A stretch of 64,000 bases of DNA from Sporosarcina oncorhynchi (GTDB lineage: Bacteria > Bacillota > Bacilli > Bacillales_A > Planococcaceae): positions 1,484,001 to 1,548,000 of the forward strand of contig NZ_CP129118.1 of assembly GCF_033304615.1 (NCBI RefSeq). The letters run 5' to 3'. Below are positions 43,799 through 53,745 of the stretch, in pieces. Positions within the stretch are counted from its first letter, which is position 1. Every line of letters starts with the position of its first letter. The notes under the pieces are model-generated. The model had not been told where the DNA came from. It saw nothing but the letters and a program-made list of their open reading frames with translations, and did not search any database. The translations under genes were made by a program, and so were the position numbers.

Positions 43799-43999
43799 AT
43801 TGGTTTTCGCGAGAAATGACAGACTGTAGTCAGAATGAAAACTTTATAGGCATTATTTTCCTGAGATGCGGTAACCATTTTCGATGAGCTATCGCTTCTT
43901 TTTTCATTTGAATAAATAGTAAAATGAATCGGCTACCAATATGTTTGGATAAAGCTTATAATAGAGGGAGTTGAGTCCTAAATAAATGAGGTGGAAACG

Positions 44000-45568
44000 A
44001 TGCTTGTTCAAAATGATTATTTTGATATGTATGTCGAAGGGTATGAAGTTCTGTTGGATCTTAAAAAGACCGGGTATCCATTGAAGTCTTTTGATATGAT
44101 AACAAGAGAACACCCGCGTGTCCGGATAAGTTCATTTCCGGCACTTCGGAAAGCGCTTACAGAAATTGGGGATAGTCACAAAATAGGCACTTACTTGCCG
44201 ATGATTGAAATTGAGATTTCCAATAATAAAATGAAAGCCGAATTCACATTAAACGTGAATACTGCAGAGTTCGAAAATTCGAAAGAAGAATTAGTCCGGA
44301 AAATCGAAAACGCTTTAGACGAATATGGCATTATATTTGGAAGAATCGCTATCGATATGGATAGTCTAGTTCCTGGTAGATTGACAATCGCGGCACTAGG
44401 AAAAGAACCTACCCAAGGAGCAGACGCAAAAATCTTATACATCGACAAACCCGAAAGGAAACCTATCATCAGGGAGGATGGTGTCGCTGATTATTATGAG
44501 ATGAATTTTGTGACACATATTAAGTCGGGTGATTGGTTAGGTGAGAAGGTGCCACCTCAAGAAGGGACGCCCGGTAGCGATATAATGGGTAATCCAATTA
44601 AAGCCCTTAGGGGAAATGATGCAAAATTACGTTATGACCGCAAATCTGTCGTTGAAGTTGAAGAGCCAGGTAAAACGGTGTTACGAGCAATGTTCGGCGG
44701 TTCATTAGAGTTCATTGACGGTGAAACGGTAAGTGTCGGAAAGCAACTGATTATTAATGGAGATGTAGGTCCGGAAACGGGATCTATCACATTTGACGGA
44801 GCGGTTACTGTATATGGAACTGTTCTTGCTGGGTATTCAGTGAATGCGACTGGTGACATATCCATAGAAGGCAATGAGGGAATTACAAACGCCAAAGAAA
44901 TCTGTTCTGCGGAAGGCGATTTATACATAAAAGGTGGAGTATTCGGTGGGGATCTGTCGATTATCGAAGCTAGTGGTGATATTTTCATTAAACATGCGAA
45001 CAACTGTAAACTTCATGCAAGGGAACTTCATGTTGGGTTATATATATTAGGCTCAGACGTTGTGGCGCAGAACGTATTTGTAGATAAAAATAGAGGTAAA
45101 ATTATTGGTGGCAGAATTGAAGCTTTGTATAAGATAGAATGTGCGTACGCTGGCAATAGCCATGAACGGACAACCCATCTCCATGCTAAAGGCATAAATA
45201 AGGATATGATCTATCAGGAAATTCAAGAAATGGCAGTCGACTTAAAAAAAATACAGGCGACTACGACGGCTTTAGAAGGACAATTAACGCAGATCGACAA
45301 CCATATTTCTTCAAAGCTTCTTGGCGAACAGGCTCTGGCATATGAGAAATTACAAGCAACTCTGAATGCGAGTAGAAATAAAATGTTCGAACTTGATAGG
45401 GAGATTCAACTGGGTCTACATAAAATCAAGACAGCGATCGCACCACAAATTGAAATTACAAAAGAAGCGAATCCAGGAGTCATCATTCAAATTGGCAATA
45501 AATCGAGCATCTTGAACAAGTTGACAAAAGGTGTATTTGAAGTTGTGGATGAAATCTTAAATGTTTAA
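44000..45568 (+). CDS. DUF342/FapA family protein
   Basis: A 522-residue protein of the FapA (DUF342) family. The N-terminal part (about 1-190) is mixed alpha/beta; the middle (about 215-370) is a right-handed beta-helix-like stretch of short Gly/Val/Ile repeats (INGDVGPETGSITFDGAV, VYGTVLAGYSVNATGDIS, IKGGVFGGDLSI) similar to polymerising bactofilin-like domains; the end (about 385-480) is a long coiled coil. Start ATG behind GAGGTGG; a GTG three codons upstream overlaps the site. B. subtilis has no such gene between spo0A and yqzF. Role is unknown, possibly cell-surface or cytoskeletal. Confidence 0.8.
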   Translation: MLVQNDYFDMYVEGYEVLLDLKKTGYPLKSFDMITREHPRVRISSFPALRKALTEIGDSHKIGTYLPMIEIEISNNKMKAEFTLNVNTAEFENSKEELVRKIENALDEYGIIFGRIAIDMDSLVPGRLTIAALGKEPTQGADAKILYIDKPERKPIIREDGVADYYEMNFVTHIKSGDWLGEKVPPQEGTPGSDIMGNPIKALRGNDAKLRYDRKSVVEVEEPGKTVLRAMFGGSLEFIDGETVSVGKQLIINGDVGPETGSITFDGAVTVYGTVLAGYSVNATGDISIEGNEGITNAKEICSAEGDLYIKGGVFGGDLSIIEASGDIFIKHANNCKLHARELHVGLYILGSDVVAQNVFVDKNRGKIIGGRIEALYKIECAYAGNSHERTTHLHAKGINKDMIYQEIQEMAVDLKKIQATTTALEGQLTQIDNHISSKLLGEQALAYEKLQATLNASRNKMFELDREIQLGLHKIKTAIAPQIEITKEANPGVIIQIGNKSSILNKLTKGVFEVVDEILNV

Positions 45569-45586
45569 AAGCGCTTGGTGGATTAA

Positions 45587-45623
45587 AAAAGGGGCACCGG
45601 GAACTTTCCCCGGCGCCTCTTTC
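45587..45623. terminator. Bidirectional terminator between the FapA-like gene and yqzF
   Basis: AAAGGGGCACCGGG pairs with CCCGGCGCCTCTTT with one A-C mismatch and one G-U, loop about 8 nt; A and T tracts on the flanks. Confidence 0.75.
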
Positions 45624-45653
45624 GTTTGAATGCATATAGACAATGCATGCAGT

Positions 45654-45872
45654 TTATTTGAGTTGTTCTTTGACTCTTCCCGTCCTTCGATCACGGCGCA
45701 AAAGAAAACCTGCAAGAAAGCCGAGCCCCGCAAGAAACATGAGTAGCCCACCTATAAATTGAAGCCATGCTCCGCCTTGGAAAGCAAAAAAAGAATCGCG
45801 CATCAATTTTATTCCTCCGGCAGTGATTAGAATCGGTATCAAAAGAACGATAAATGCAGCCATTCGAGCCAT
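45654..45872 (-). CDS. yqzF: DUF2627 membrane protein (YqzF-like)
   Basis: A 72-residue two-pass membrane protein (segments about residues 3-22 and 37-59) with a basic tail RRDRRTGRVK. ATG behind TAAGGAGATTG. Length, topology and position before bkdR match the DUF2627 protein YqzF. It is divergent from bkdR, with 126 bp between the starts. Confidence 0.83.
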   Translation of the reverse strand: MARMAAFIVLLIPILITAGGIKLMRDSFFAFQGGAWLQFIGGLLMFLAGLGFLAGFLLRRDRRTGRVKEQLK

Positions 45873-45918
45873 ATTATCAATCTCCTTACATAATTTTATT
45901 TTACCTGCTCAACAAATA

Positions 45919-45972
45919 TTGTCAAGAACGGTGCAATCGTGTATGATGAAAATAGATTTGCAAAAGATTGCA
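45919..45972 (+). promoter_or_regulatory. Sigma-A-type promoter and operator-like palindrome of the bkd operon
   Basis: TTGTCA (45919-45924), 17-bp spacer, TATGAT (45942-45947): near consensus for the housekeeping sigma factor. Just downstream of the expected start, TGCAA-AAGA-TTGCA (45959-45972) is a perfect 5+4+5 palindrome in operator position. No -24/-12 (GG-N10-GC) motif was seen here. Confidence 0.6.
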
Positions 45973-45998
45973 TGGTGCCTAAAGGAGAATGAATATCC

Positions 45999-48026
45999 TT
46001 GCAAAATGTTCTCATTGTTGGTGCAGGTTCCGGAGGCACAAAAATTCTTAATCTGCTCTTGAATCTGGATTTAATGCATGTAATGGCGATTGTAGACATA
46101 GACGGACAGGCTCCAGGATTACATATCGCCGAAAAAAGAGGGGTACCGCATGGGTCAGATTGGAATATACATCTGACTGAAAAAGTAGATATCGTATTTG
46201 ATTTAACAGGAAAGCCAGAAGTTTTTAAAGAGCTACGGAAGAAAGTTCCATCCCATACATTACTAATACCTGGATCCGTTGCAAATCTTCTTGTAGATCT
46301 TCTCGATGAAAAAGACCAATTCATTCATAAAATCCAAGCGGAAAGAGACCGACAACGATTGATATTCAATTCAATTGATGAAGGAATGATTGGTGTCAAC
46401 CGGGAAGGGCAAATCGACTTCATTAATGAAAGCGCTTGCAAAATGTTAGAAGTTTCTGATTCTTATGCACTTGGACGTCCGATTTATGACATCATACCGA
46501 CGAGTAAACTGATGAGAGTGTTACATTCTGGCAAAGCAGAATTGAACGATGAGCTTATTCTGCCGAATGGACTGGAAATCGTTAGCTCAAGATATCCACT
46601 CAATTCTACAACTGAAGAGCCATTTGGTGCGTTTGCTGTCTTCAAGAATGTTACGGAAGTTGTGAAACTAGCTGAAGAAATTACAGACTTGAAATCGGTC
46701 AAGACGATGCTTGAAGCCATTATCCATTCTAGTGATGATGCCATCTCAGTCGTCGACGAAAAGGGAAATGGAGTACTTGTCAATCCGGCTTATACACGAA
46801 TTACCGGACTAAGCGAAGACGAAGTGATCGGTAAACCCGCTTCGGTCGATATCAATCAAGGTGAAAGCATCCATATGAAAGTGTTGACGACAGGTAAGCC
46901 TGTTCGTGGAGTGAATATGCGAATTGGTGAGGACAACCGTGATGTTATCGTAAACGTAGCTCCAATCATCGTCGATCAGCAAGTGAAGGGAAGTATCGGT
47001 GTTATTCACGATATTACGGAGATGCGCAATCTTATGAAACAACTGGACTGGGCAAGACAAATCATCAGGAAATTGGAGTCTACGTATACGTTTTCCGATA
47101 TACATGGTCAATCCGGTGATATTAGCCTTGCGATAGACCAAGGTAAAATTGCAGCAAAATCGGATATCCCAGTTATGCTTCGTGGAGAACCTGGAACAGG
47201 AAAAGAATTGTTTGCGAATGCTATACACAGTGGAAGCTCAAGAAAAGGGAATAAATTTATACGTGTCAATTGCAGTGCAATCGACATTGCTACAATGGAA
47301 AAGGAATTATTCGGTGAAACCGATGACAGTGATACGCATAAGGGCGGCATATTAGAAGAGGTCGGGGAAGGCACGCTGTTCCTCGATGAAGTGACAGATT
47401 TAAGCATGACTGTTCAATCTAAATTACTTTCTTATTTGCAAAATGGAACGGCCTATTCAGACGTATCTGTACCTGGCGTGAACAAAGCGAGAATCATAGT
47501 TGCATCTTCTAAAAACTTAGAAAAAGCAATTCATGACGGTACATTCAATACCGATCTTTATTACCACTTAAATCGTTTGTCGATACAAATTCCTCCGCTC
47601 CGTACTAGGAAGGCAGATATACCGGAAGTGGTAAAACATCTCTTGGTGAAACTTAACCAGGAATTTGGGATGAATGTCGAAACATTGACTGCGGATGCGA
47701 TGCTGCGGCTACAGCAATATGAGTGGCCAGGCAATGTTCGCGAACTAGAAAATGTGCTGAGTCGAGCGATGATATATATGAAAACCGGTTCCGTTATGAT
47801 TGATGGGGAAGATATTAATCGGTCTCTCTTCACAAATGAAGTGAAAGCGGTTGAATACGTCCTCCCAGAAAAAAGCACTTTGGCTTCTGTCATGGATGAT
47901 TACGAAAAATCCGTCCTAGAGAAAGCACTTGAAGAACACGATGGCAACAAATCATTGACAGCAAGCAGATTGGGCATTTCATTGCGCTCCCTTTACTACA
48001 AAATGGAGAAATTTAAGCTCATTTGA
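45999..48026 (+). CDS. bkdR: BkdR-like regulator with degenerate sigma-54-activator domain
   Basis: A 675-residue regulator. Residues 1-110 form a nucleotide-binding-like Rossmann start (VLIVGAGSGGTKIL), followed by two PAS-like domains (about 120-235 and 240-355), an AAA+ domain with Walker A GEPGTGKE near 395 and GTLFLDEV, and a Fis-type HTH at the end (NKSLTASRLGISLRSLYYKM). But between ELFG and GTLFLDEV the GAFTGA loop is replaced by ETDDSDTHKGG and is shorter, and the arginine-finger segment reads FNTDLYYHLN instead of FRxDLYYRLN. It should therefore not open sigma-54 promoters. TTG start behind AAAGGAG; only 17 nt precede ptb. Confidence 0.85.
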   Translation: MQNVLIVGAGSGGTKILNLLLNLDLMHVMAIVDIDGQAPGLHIAEKRGVPHGSDWNIHLTEKVDIVFDLTGKPEVFKELRKKVPSHTLLIPGSVANLLVDLLDEKDQFIHKIQAERDRQRLIFNSIDEGMIGVNREGQIDFINESACKMLEVSDSYALGRPIYDIIPTSKLMRVLHSGKAELNDELILPNGLEIVSSRYPLNSTTEEPFGAFAVFKNVTEVVKLAEEITDLKSVKTMLEAIIHSSDDAISVVDEKGNGVLVNPAYTRITGLSEDEVIGKPASVDINQGESIHMKVLTTGKPVRGVNMRIGEDNRDVIVNVAPIIVDQQVKGSIGVIHDITEMRNLMKQLDWARQIIRKLESTYTFSDIHGQSGDISLAIDQGKIAAKSDIPVMLRGEPGTGKELFANAIHSGSSRKGNKFIRVNCSAIDIATMEKELFGETDDSDTHKGGILEEVGEGTLFLDEVTDLSMTVQSKLLSYLQNGTAYSDVSVPGVNKARIIVASSKNLEKAIHDGTFNTDLYYHLNRLSIQIPPLRTRKADIPEVVKHLLVKLNQEFGMNVETLTADAMLRLQQYEWPGNVRELENVLSRAMIYMKTGSVMIDGEDINRSLFTNEVKAVEYVLPEKSTLASVMDDYEKSVLEKALEEHDGNKSLTASRLGISLRSLYYKMEKFKLI

Positions 48027-48043
48027 AACAAAGGAGGCACACC

Positions 48044-48952
48044 ATGGCTACTTTAGATGAACTCGTAGAACAAACAGCATTATCAGGCACACGGATCGTC
48101 TCGGTGGCATGCGCTGCCGATACTGAAGTGCTGGAAGCTGTTGAGATGGCTATATTGAAAGGGATTGCTTCCTTTATCTTGTTTGATGATGAAGAACAAA
48201 TCTACAAAATCATAGAAGAGCATTTTTCGAAATTATCACGACACCCATCCATCCGCATCGTCCATGCTGAATCAATGCAAGACGCTGCAGAAAAAGCTGT
48301 TCGTGCAGTTTCAAGTGGGGAAGCGCAAGTGCTCATGAAGGGGAACTTGCCGACTGCTGTCATCTTGAAATCCGTACTGAACAGTGAATATGGATTGCGG
48401 ACTGGAAAAGTGCTGTCACATGTCGCAGCTTTTGAAGTTAGCGGTTATAATCGACTGTTATTTGTGACAGATGCTGGCATGAATATTGCTCCGAACCTTG
48501 ACGAAAAAGCACAAATCATCCGCAATGCTGTAACTACAGCGCGGGCATGCGGAGTGGATAGACCAATTGTCGCTCCGTTGGCAGCTATCGAAACGGTCAA
48601 TCCGAATATGGTTCCGACAACAGATGCGGCTTTACTCACTATAATGAATCAACGTGGACAAATTAAAGATTGTATCATCGATGGCCCGCTTGCATTGGAT
48701 AATGCGGTTTCAGTCGAATCGGCTCGCCATAAAGGCATCACAAGTGAAACTGCGGGAAATGCAGACATCCTTATGGTACCTTCGATAGAAGCCGGAAATA
48801 TTCTTTACAAATCTCTTATGTACTTCGCCAACGCAAAAGTCGGCGGTATCATACAAGGCGCGAGGGCGCCCATCGTCCTCACATCTAGATCAGATAGCGC
48901 CGAAAGTAAATTGTATTCACTAGCTTTAGCAATACAAACATCTAAATACTAA
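48044..48952 (+). CDS. ptb: Phosphate butyryltransferase (branched-chain acyl type)
   Basis: A 302-residue enzyme that swaps CoA for phosphate on butyryl-, isobutyryl- and isovaleryl-CoA, giving acyl phosphates for Buk. Sequence features of the phosphotransacetylase/Ptb fold: LMKGNLPTAVILK near residue 97, GVDRPIVAPLAAIETVNPNM near 168 and DGPLALDNAVS near 210. The ATG follows AAAGGAGGC. Second gene of the bkd operon, directly behind bkdR without room for a separate promoter. Confidence 0.94.
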   Translation: MATLDELVEQTALSGTRIVSVACAADTEVLEAVEMAILKGIASFILFDDEEQIYKIIEEHFSKLSRHPSIRIVHAESMQDAAEKAVRAVSSGEAQVLMKGNLPTAVILKSVLNSEYGLRTGKVLSHVAAFEVSGYNRLLFVTDAGMNIAPNLDEKAQIIRNAVTTARACGVDRPIVAPLAAIETVNPNMVPTTDAALLTIMNQRGQIKDCIIDGPLALDNAVSVESARHKGITSETAGNADILMVPSIEAGNILYKSLMYFANAKVGGIIQGARAPIVLTSRSDSAESKLYSLALAIQTSKY

Positions 48953-48982
48953 AATCGGATAATCCGAAGGAGGAAATTCATC

Positions 48983-50080
48983 ATGGAACTATTCAAATAC
49001 ATGGAATCTCACGATTATGAGCAACTAGTCATCTGTCAGGATAAAACTTCAGGATTGAAAGCAATCATCGCCATTCACGATACAACGCTTGGACCTGCGC
49101 TTGGTGGTACACGCATGTGGACGTATGCAAGTGAAGAAGAAGCGATTGAAGATGCACTTCGTCTTGCAAAAGGAATGACTTACAAGAACGCCGCAGCAGG
49201 ATTGGATCTTGGTGGCGGAAAGACAGTTATTATAGGAAATCCTAAAACAGACAAGAATGATGAAATGTTCCGTGCTTTCGGCCGCTTTATCGAAGGGCTT
49301 AATGGCAGATACATTACAGCTGAGGATGTTGGTACAACTGAAGCAGACATGGATTTAATCCATTTGGAAACTGATTATGTGACTGGCGTATCCGCCGAAT
49401 TCGGTTCTTCAGGTAATCCTTCACCCGTAACAGCTTTTGGTGTGTATAAAGGTATGAAAGCGGCTGCTAAAGAAGCATTCGGTTCTGATTCATTGGAAGG
49501 TAAAGTTGTAGCGGTTCAAGGTGTCGGCAACGTGGCGTATACACTTTGTGAACATCTTCATGAAGAAGGGGCAAATCTGATTGTAACTGACATCAATGAA
49601 GAAGCTGTTCAACGTGCAGTAGATGCTTTTGGAGCGACAGCGGTCGGAATAAATGAAATCTATTCACAAGAAGCAGATATTTTCGCACCATGTGCATTAG
49701 GTGCAATCATTAATGACGAAACGATACCACAACTTAAAGTTAAAGTTATAGCTGGATCAGCAAACAATCAATTGAAAAATCCTGAACACGGAGATCAAAT
49801 CCATGAAATGGGTATCGTTTACGCTCCGGATTACGTCATCAATTCAGGCGGCGTTATCAATGTAGCAGATGAACTTGCAGGTTATAACAGTGAACGTGCA
49901 TTAAAACGTGTTGCAGGGATTTACGATACAATCGAAAAGATTTTCGCGATATCCAAGCGAGACAACATTCCTTCCTACGTAGCGGCGGATAGACTTGCTG
50001 AAGAACGTATTGCGCGTGTGGCTAAATCACGCAGTCAGTTTCTTCAAAACGAAAAAAGCGTACTAACACAAAAGAAGTAA
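48983..50080 (+). CDS. bcd: Leucine dehydrogenase (branched-chain amino acid dehydrogenase)
   Basis: A 365-residue NAD-dependent dehydrogenase that deaminates Leu, Val and Ile to 2-keto acids. [47 protein letters not shown] holds, around residues 36-84, the Glu/Phe/Leu/Val dehydrogenase signature with both catalytic Lys (the first in KGMTYKNA); [17 protein letters not shown] near 178 is the NAD Gly motif. ATG behind GAAGGAGG. Length and surroundings match B. subtilis bcd. Confidence 0.95.
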   Translation: MELFKYMESHDYEQLVICQDKTSGLKAIIAIHDTTLGPALGGTRMWTYASEEEAIEDALRLAKGMTYKNAAAGLDLGGGKTVIIGNPKTDKNDEMFRAFGRFIEGLNGRYITAEDVGTTEADMDLIHLETDYVTGVSAEFGSSGNPSPVTAFGVYKGMKAAAKEAFGSDSLEGKVVAVQGVGNVAYTLCEHLHEEGANLIVTDINEEAVQRAVDAFGATAVGINEIYSQEADIFAPCALGAIINDETIPQLKVKVIAGSANNQLKNPEHGDQIHEMGIVYAPDYVINSGGVINVADELAGYNSERALKRVAGIYDTIEKIFAISKRDNIPSYVAADRLAEERIARVAKSRSQFLQNEKSVLTQKK

Positions 50081-50119
50081 TAATATAACGTTTGCATTGC
50101 TGTGATTGGAGGAATTGCT

Positions 50120-51202
50120 TTGCAAGAATCTAGCTTTCGAATCCTTGTTATAAATCCAGGCTCCACATCAACGAAAATTGGTGTCTATGATGATGACCAA
50201 CTTGTCATGGAAGAAACATTGAGACACTCTAACGAGGAACTTGCGCGCTTTTCTTCCATCAGTGACCAATACAGCTTCCGCAAAGGTACGATTCTCCATT
50301 CAATCGAACAGGGAGGCGTCGAGTTGGCTAGCCTGAACGCCGTATGCGGGAGGGGCGGTTTGCTCCGTCCTATATCAGGCGGTACGTACGAAGTAAATGA
50401 TGTCATGATTGAAGACTTGAAGAATGGCTATTCTGGACAACATGCCTCGAATTTGGGTGGCATCATAGCCAATGAAATTGCTTCTTTTTTAGATATCCCG
50501 GCATTCATTGTCGATCCCGTTGTTGTGGATGAGATGCACCCTCTTGCACGTGTGTCTGGTTTTTCGCTAATCAGCAGAAAATCAATCTTTCATGCATTGA
50601 ATCAGAAAGCGGTTGCCAGAAGGTTTGCAAAACAGACAGGGAAGAGCTACGAAGAATTGCGATTAATCGTAACGCATATGGGTGGAGGAATTACCGTCGG
50701 TGCGCATCGTTACGGCAAAGTGATTGATGTCAATAACGGATTGCATGGCGATGGTCCTTTCAGTCCTGAACGTGCAGGTACAGTCCCTTCAGGTGAATTG
50801 GTGGAGCTTTGCTATTCGGGAACCTATTTCCGTAAAGAGGTCATGACGAAGCTTGTAGGCCAAGGCGGATTGGTTGGCTATCTTGGTACCAATGACGCCG
50901 TAACTGTCGAAAAACGGATTCAAAATGGCGACAAGGAAGCTGAACACATCTATGAAGCAATGGCCTATCAAGTCGCGAAAGAAATTGGCAGTGCAGCTGC
51001 TGTCCTTGAGGGTCAAGTGGATGGAATCATCTTAACGGGTGGTCTGGCTTACGGTAAGCAATATGTTGAAATGATTGCTTCAAGGGTCGGATGGATTGCA
51101 GATGTAATCGTCTACCCAGGTGAAGATGAGTTGCAGGCATTAGCCGAAGGGGCACTACGTGTCCTTACCGGTGAAGAGAACGCTAAAACCTATCCAGCCT
51201 GA
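50120..51202 (+). CDS. buk: Butyrate kinase (branched-chain acyl kinase)
   Basis: A 360-residue ASKHA-fold kinase converting acyl phosphate plus ADP to acid plus [18 protein letters not shown] near the N-terminus is the phosphate-1 motif of acetate/butyrate kinases, [15 protein letters not shown] near 194 and [14 protein letters not shown] near 217 the second signature, and [10 protein letters not shown] near 307 the adenosine region. TTG start at 50120 with GGAGG 7 nt upstream; an in-frame GTG at 50102 contains no usable site. Confidence 0.93.
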   Translation: MQESSFRILVINPGSTSTKIGVYDDDQLVMEETLRHSNEELARFSSISDQYSFRKGTILHSIEQGGVELASLNAVCGRGGLLRPISGGTYEVNDVMIEDLKNGYSGQHASNLGGIIANEIASFLDIPAFIVDPVVVDEMHPLARVSGFSLISRKSIFHALNQKAVARRFAKQTGKSYEELRLIVTHMGGGITVGAHRYGKVIDVNNGLHGDGPFSPERAGTVPSGELVELCYSGTYFRKEVMTKLVGQGGLVGYLGTNDAVTVEKRIQNGDKEAEHIYEAMAYQVAKEIGSAAAVLEGQVDGIILTGGLAYGKQYVEMIASRVGWIADVIVYPGEDELQALAEGALRVLTGEENAKTYPA

Positions 51203-51232
51203 TTGGATAGTGACAGGAGGCCGTGAAAACAA

Positions 51233-52660
51233 ATGGCACAGGAATATGATGTAGTTATTTTAGGTGGCGGAACCGGTGGATATGTCGCTGCAATCCGGGC
51301 TGCGCAATTGGGTCTTAAAACAGCGATAGTCGAAAAAGACGCACTTGGTGGAACTTGTTTGCACAAAGGCTGTATTCCAAGTAAAGCATTGCTGAAAAGT
51401 GCGGAAGTATTTCAAATGACTAAAAATGAAGCTGCCCATTACGGAGTGGATATATCTGACACGACTTTGAATTTTTCAAGAGTGCAGGCCAGAAAAGATG
51501 AAGTAGTGAAACAGCTTTATAACGGTGTCAAAGCGCTTATGAAAAAAGGGAAAATTGATGTCTACGAAGGGTACGGAAGAATGTTAGGACCCTCGATCTT
51601 TTCACCGATGCCAGGTACAATTTCGGTTGAAATGAATAATGGTGAAGAGAATGAAATGCTAATCTTGAAAAACTTGATCATCGCGACGGGTTCAAGACCA
51701 CGTACTTTGCCCGGACTTGAACTGGATGAGCAACAAATCTTATCTTCAGATGGCGCGTTAAAAATGACTGATTTGCCGAAGTCAATGATTATTGTAGGCG
51801 GAGGAGTAATTGGTATTGAGTGGGCTTCCATGTTGAATGATTTTGGTGTAGACATAACTGTTATTGAATATGCAGACAGAATCATTCCGACAGAAGATGA
51901 AGATATTTCTAAAGAAATGAAGAAAATCTTGACGAAAAAAGGGATTACATTTGTGACGGGTGCTAAAGTGCTTCCTGAAACACTATCTAAATCGGATAAT
52001 TCCGTTACAATTTCCGCTGAAGTTGCAGACGGAACGAAAGAATTCACAGCAGAGAAAATGTTGGTTTCAGTCGGCAGACAAGCAAATACAGAAGGAATCG
52101 GTATTAATAACACCGAAATACAAGTAGAGAATGGCTACATACAGACTAGGCCAACATTCCAAACTAAAGAAAATCATATATACGCGATCGGTGATTGCAT
52201 CGGTGGTCTTCAACTTGCGCATGTCGCGTCCCATGAAGGGATTTCAGCAATCGAACATATCGCAGGGCATCAAACTGAACCGATTAATTACACAAACATT
52301 TCACGTTGTATCTATTCAAGTCCTGAAGCAGCAAGTGTCGGATTGACAGAAGCTCAGGCTAAAGAGCAAGGCTTTGACGTAAAAGTCGCGAAGTTCCCGT
52401 TTGCTGCAATCGGAAAAGCGCTTGTCAATGGCAATTCTGAAGGCTTCACGAAAATTATTGCTGATAAAAAGACAAATGATTTGCTAGGTGTCCATATGAT
52501 TGGTGCACATGTGACAGATCTTATATCTGAAGCTGGTCTTGCAATGGTTCTTGACGCAACTCCTTGGGAAGTAGCATCAACGATCCACCCGCATCCTTCT
52601 TTGTCAGAAGTGATCGGCGAAGCAGCACTTGCAGTAGATGGCAAAGCAATTCATATGTAA
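51233..52660 (+). CDS. lpdV: Dihydrolipoyl dehydrogenase of the branched-chain complex (E3)
   Basis: A 475-residue flavoprotein that reoxidises dihydrolipoamide on BkdB with NAD. VVILGGGTGGYVAAIRAAQLG binds FAD, GGTCLHKGCIPSKALL near residue 38 has the redox-active Cys pair, VGGGVIGIEWASMLNDFG near 184 binds NAD, and the His-Glu pair lies in the C-terminal HPHPSLSEVIGEAA. ATG behind AGGAGG with a rather long 11-nt spacing. Its fourth position between buk and bkdAA is as in B. subtilis. Confidence 0.95.
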   Translation: MAQEYDVVILGGGTGGYVAAIRAAQLGLKTAIVEKDALGGTCLHKGCIPSKALLKSAEVFQMTKNEAAHYGVDISDTTLNFSRVQARKDEVVKQLYNGVKALMKKGKIDVYEGYGRMLGPSIFSPMPGTISVEMNNGEENEMLILKNLIIATGSRPRTLPGLELDEQQILSSDGALKMTDLPKSMIIVGGGVIGIEWASMLNDFGVDITVIEYADRIIPTEDEDISKEMKKILTKKGITFVTGAKVLPETLSKSDNSVTISAEVADGTKEFTAEKMLVSVGRQANTEGIGINNTEIQVENGYIQTRPTFQTKENHIYAIGDCIGGLQLAHVASHEGISAIEHIAGHQTEPINYTNISRCIYSSPEAASVGLTEAQAKEQGFDVKVAKFPFAAIGKALVNGNSEGFTKIIADKKTNDLLGVHMIGAHVTDLISEAGLAMVLDATPWEVASTIHPHPSLSEVIGEAALAVDGKAIHM

Positions 52661-52737
52661 TCTGTCGTGTCTCTGCAATGGGCAATCTTAAATGACTTTC
52701 TATGAGCAGGGATACATTAAAGAAGGGGGTACATCAA

Positions 52738-53745
52738 ATGGCGAATTCACGTCATATAGACTTAGGTCTGTCTAACGAAAATGTGTTGGAAATTTATGAA
52801 ACAATGATTATGGCTCGTCGTCTCGACGAACGCATGTGGCTTTTAAACCGTGCCGGCAAAATTCCATTTGTTATTTCTTGTCAAGGACAGGAAGCAGCTC
52901 AGGCGGGCGCCGCTTTTGCACTAAATAAAGATAAAGACTGGATCGCTCCATATTATCGTGATATGGGCGTCGTCCTTCATTTTGGAATGACACCTAAAGA
53001 GCTTATGTTATCTGCTTTTGCCAAAGCTGAAGATCCAAATTCCGGCGGTCGTCAGATGCCAGGTCACTTTGGACAGAGAAAAAACCGTATTCTGACAGGT
53101 TCTTCTCCTGTTACAACTCAATTGCCTCACGCAGTCGGTGTTGCACTGGCCGCGAAAATGAAAAATGAAGATTTCATTACTTTCGTCACTTTAGGCGAAG
53201 GATCTTCAAACCAAGGGGATTTCCATGAAGGAATGAACTTTGCAGGCGTTCACAAACTACCTACAGTTATAATGGTCGAGAATAATAAATACGCAATTTC
53301 AGTACCATACGAAAAGCAATTGGCATGTGAAAATGTTTCAGACCGAGCTGTCGGGTACGGAATGCCAGGTGTTACGGTAGATGGCACAGACCCACTTGAA
53401 GTGTACCGTGTTGTTAAAGAGGCTGCTGACAGAGCTCGTAGCGGGGAAGGTCCTAGTCTTGTAGAAGCGGTTTGTTATCGTTTGACGGCGCACTCTTCTG
53501 ATGATGATCATCGTCTATACAGAGATGCTGAAGAGCTTGAAACGGAGCGGAAGCTAGACCCAATCCCTAAGTTCGCGGCATATTTAAGAGAAGCGGGCGT
53601 AATGGATGAAGCTTATGAAAAAGAGATGGAAGATAGAATTATGGCAATCGTTAACGAAGCGACTGACTATGCTGAGAATGCTCCATATGCGGAAGCGGAA
53701 TCTGCACTTCTACATGTATACAAAGAGGAAGGGGGCAACGAATAA
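52738..53745 (+). CDS. bkdAA: Branched-chain 2-oxoacid dehydrogenase E1 alpha
   Basis: A 335-residue ThDP-dependent E1 subunit. GEGSSNQGDFHEGMNFAGVHKLPTVIMVENNKYAIS near residue 156-191 is the ThDP motif (GDG-type start replaced by GEG, ending NNxYA), and RLTAHSSDDDHRLYRD near 253 is the phosphorylation-loop equivalent of E1 alpha. It decarboxylates branched keto acids with BkdAB. ATG at 52738 behind AAGAAGGGGG; an upstream in-frame ATG at 52702 is unlikely. TAATG overlap with bkdAB. Confidence 0.95.
   Translation: MANSRHIDLGLSNENVLEIYETMIMARRLDERMWLLNRAGKIPFVISCQGQEAAQAGAAFALNKDKDWIAPYYRDMGVVLHFGMTPKELMLSAFAKAEDPNSGGRQMPGHFGQRKNRILTGSSPVTTQLPHAVGVALAAKMKNEDFITFVTLGEGSSNQGDFHEGMNFAGVHKLPTVIMVENNKYAISVPYEKQLACENVSDRAVGYGMPGVTVDGTDPLEVYRVVKEAADRARSGEGPSLVEAVCYRLTAHSSDDDHRLYRDAEELETERKLDPIPKFAAYLREAGVMDEAYEKEMEDRIMAIVNEATDYAENAPYAEAESALLHVYKEEGGNE

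Noticed and set aside
48027..48043. Sigma-54 promoter between bkdR and ptb, as in B. subtilis
   Set aside because: Only 17 nt separate the genes and they are taken up by the ptb ribosome site; no GG-N10-GC motif.
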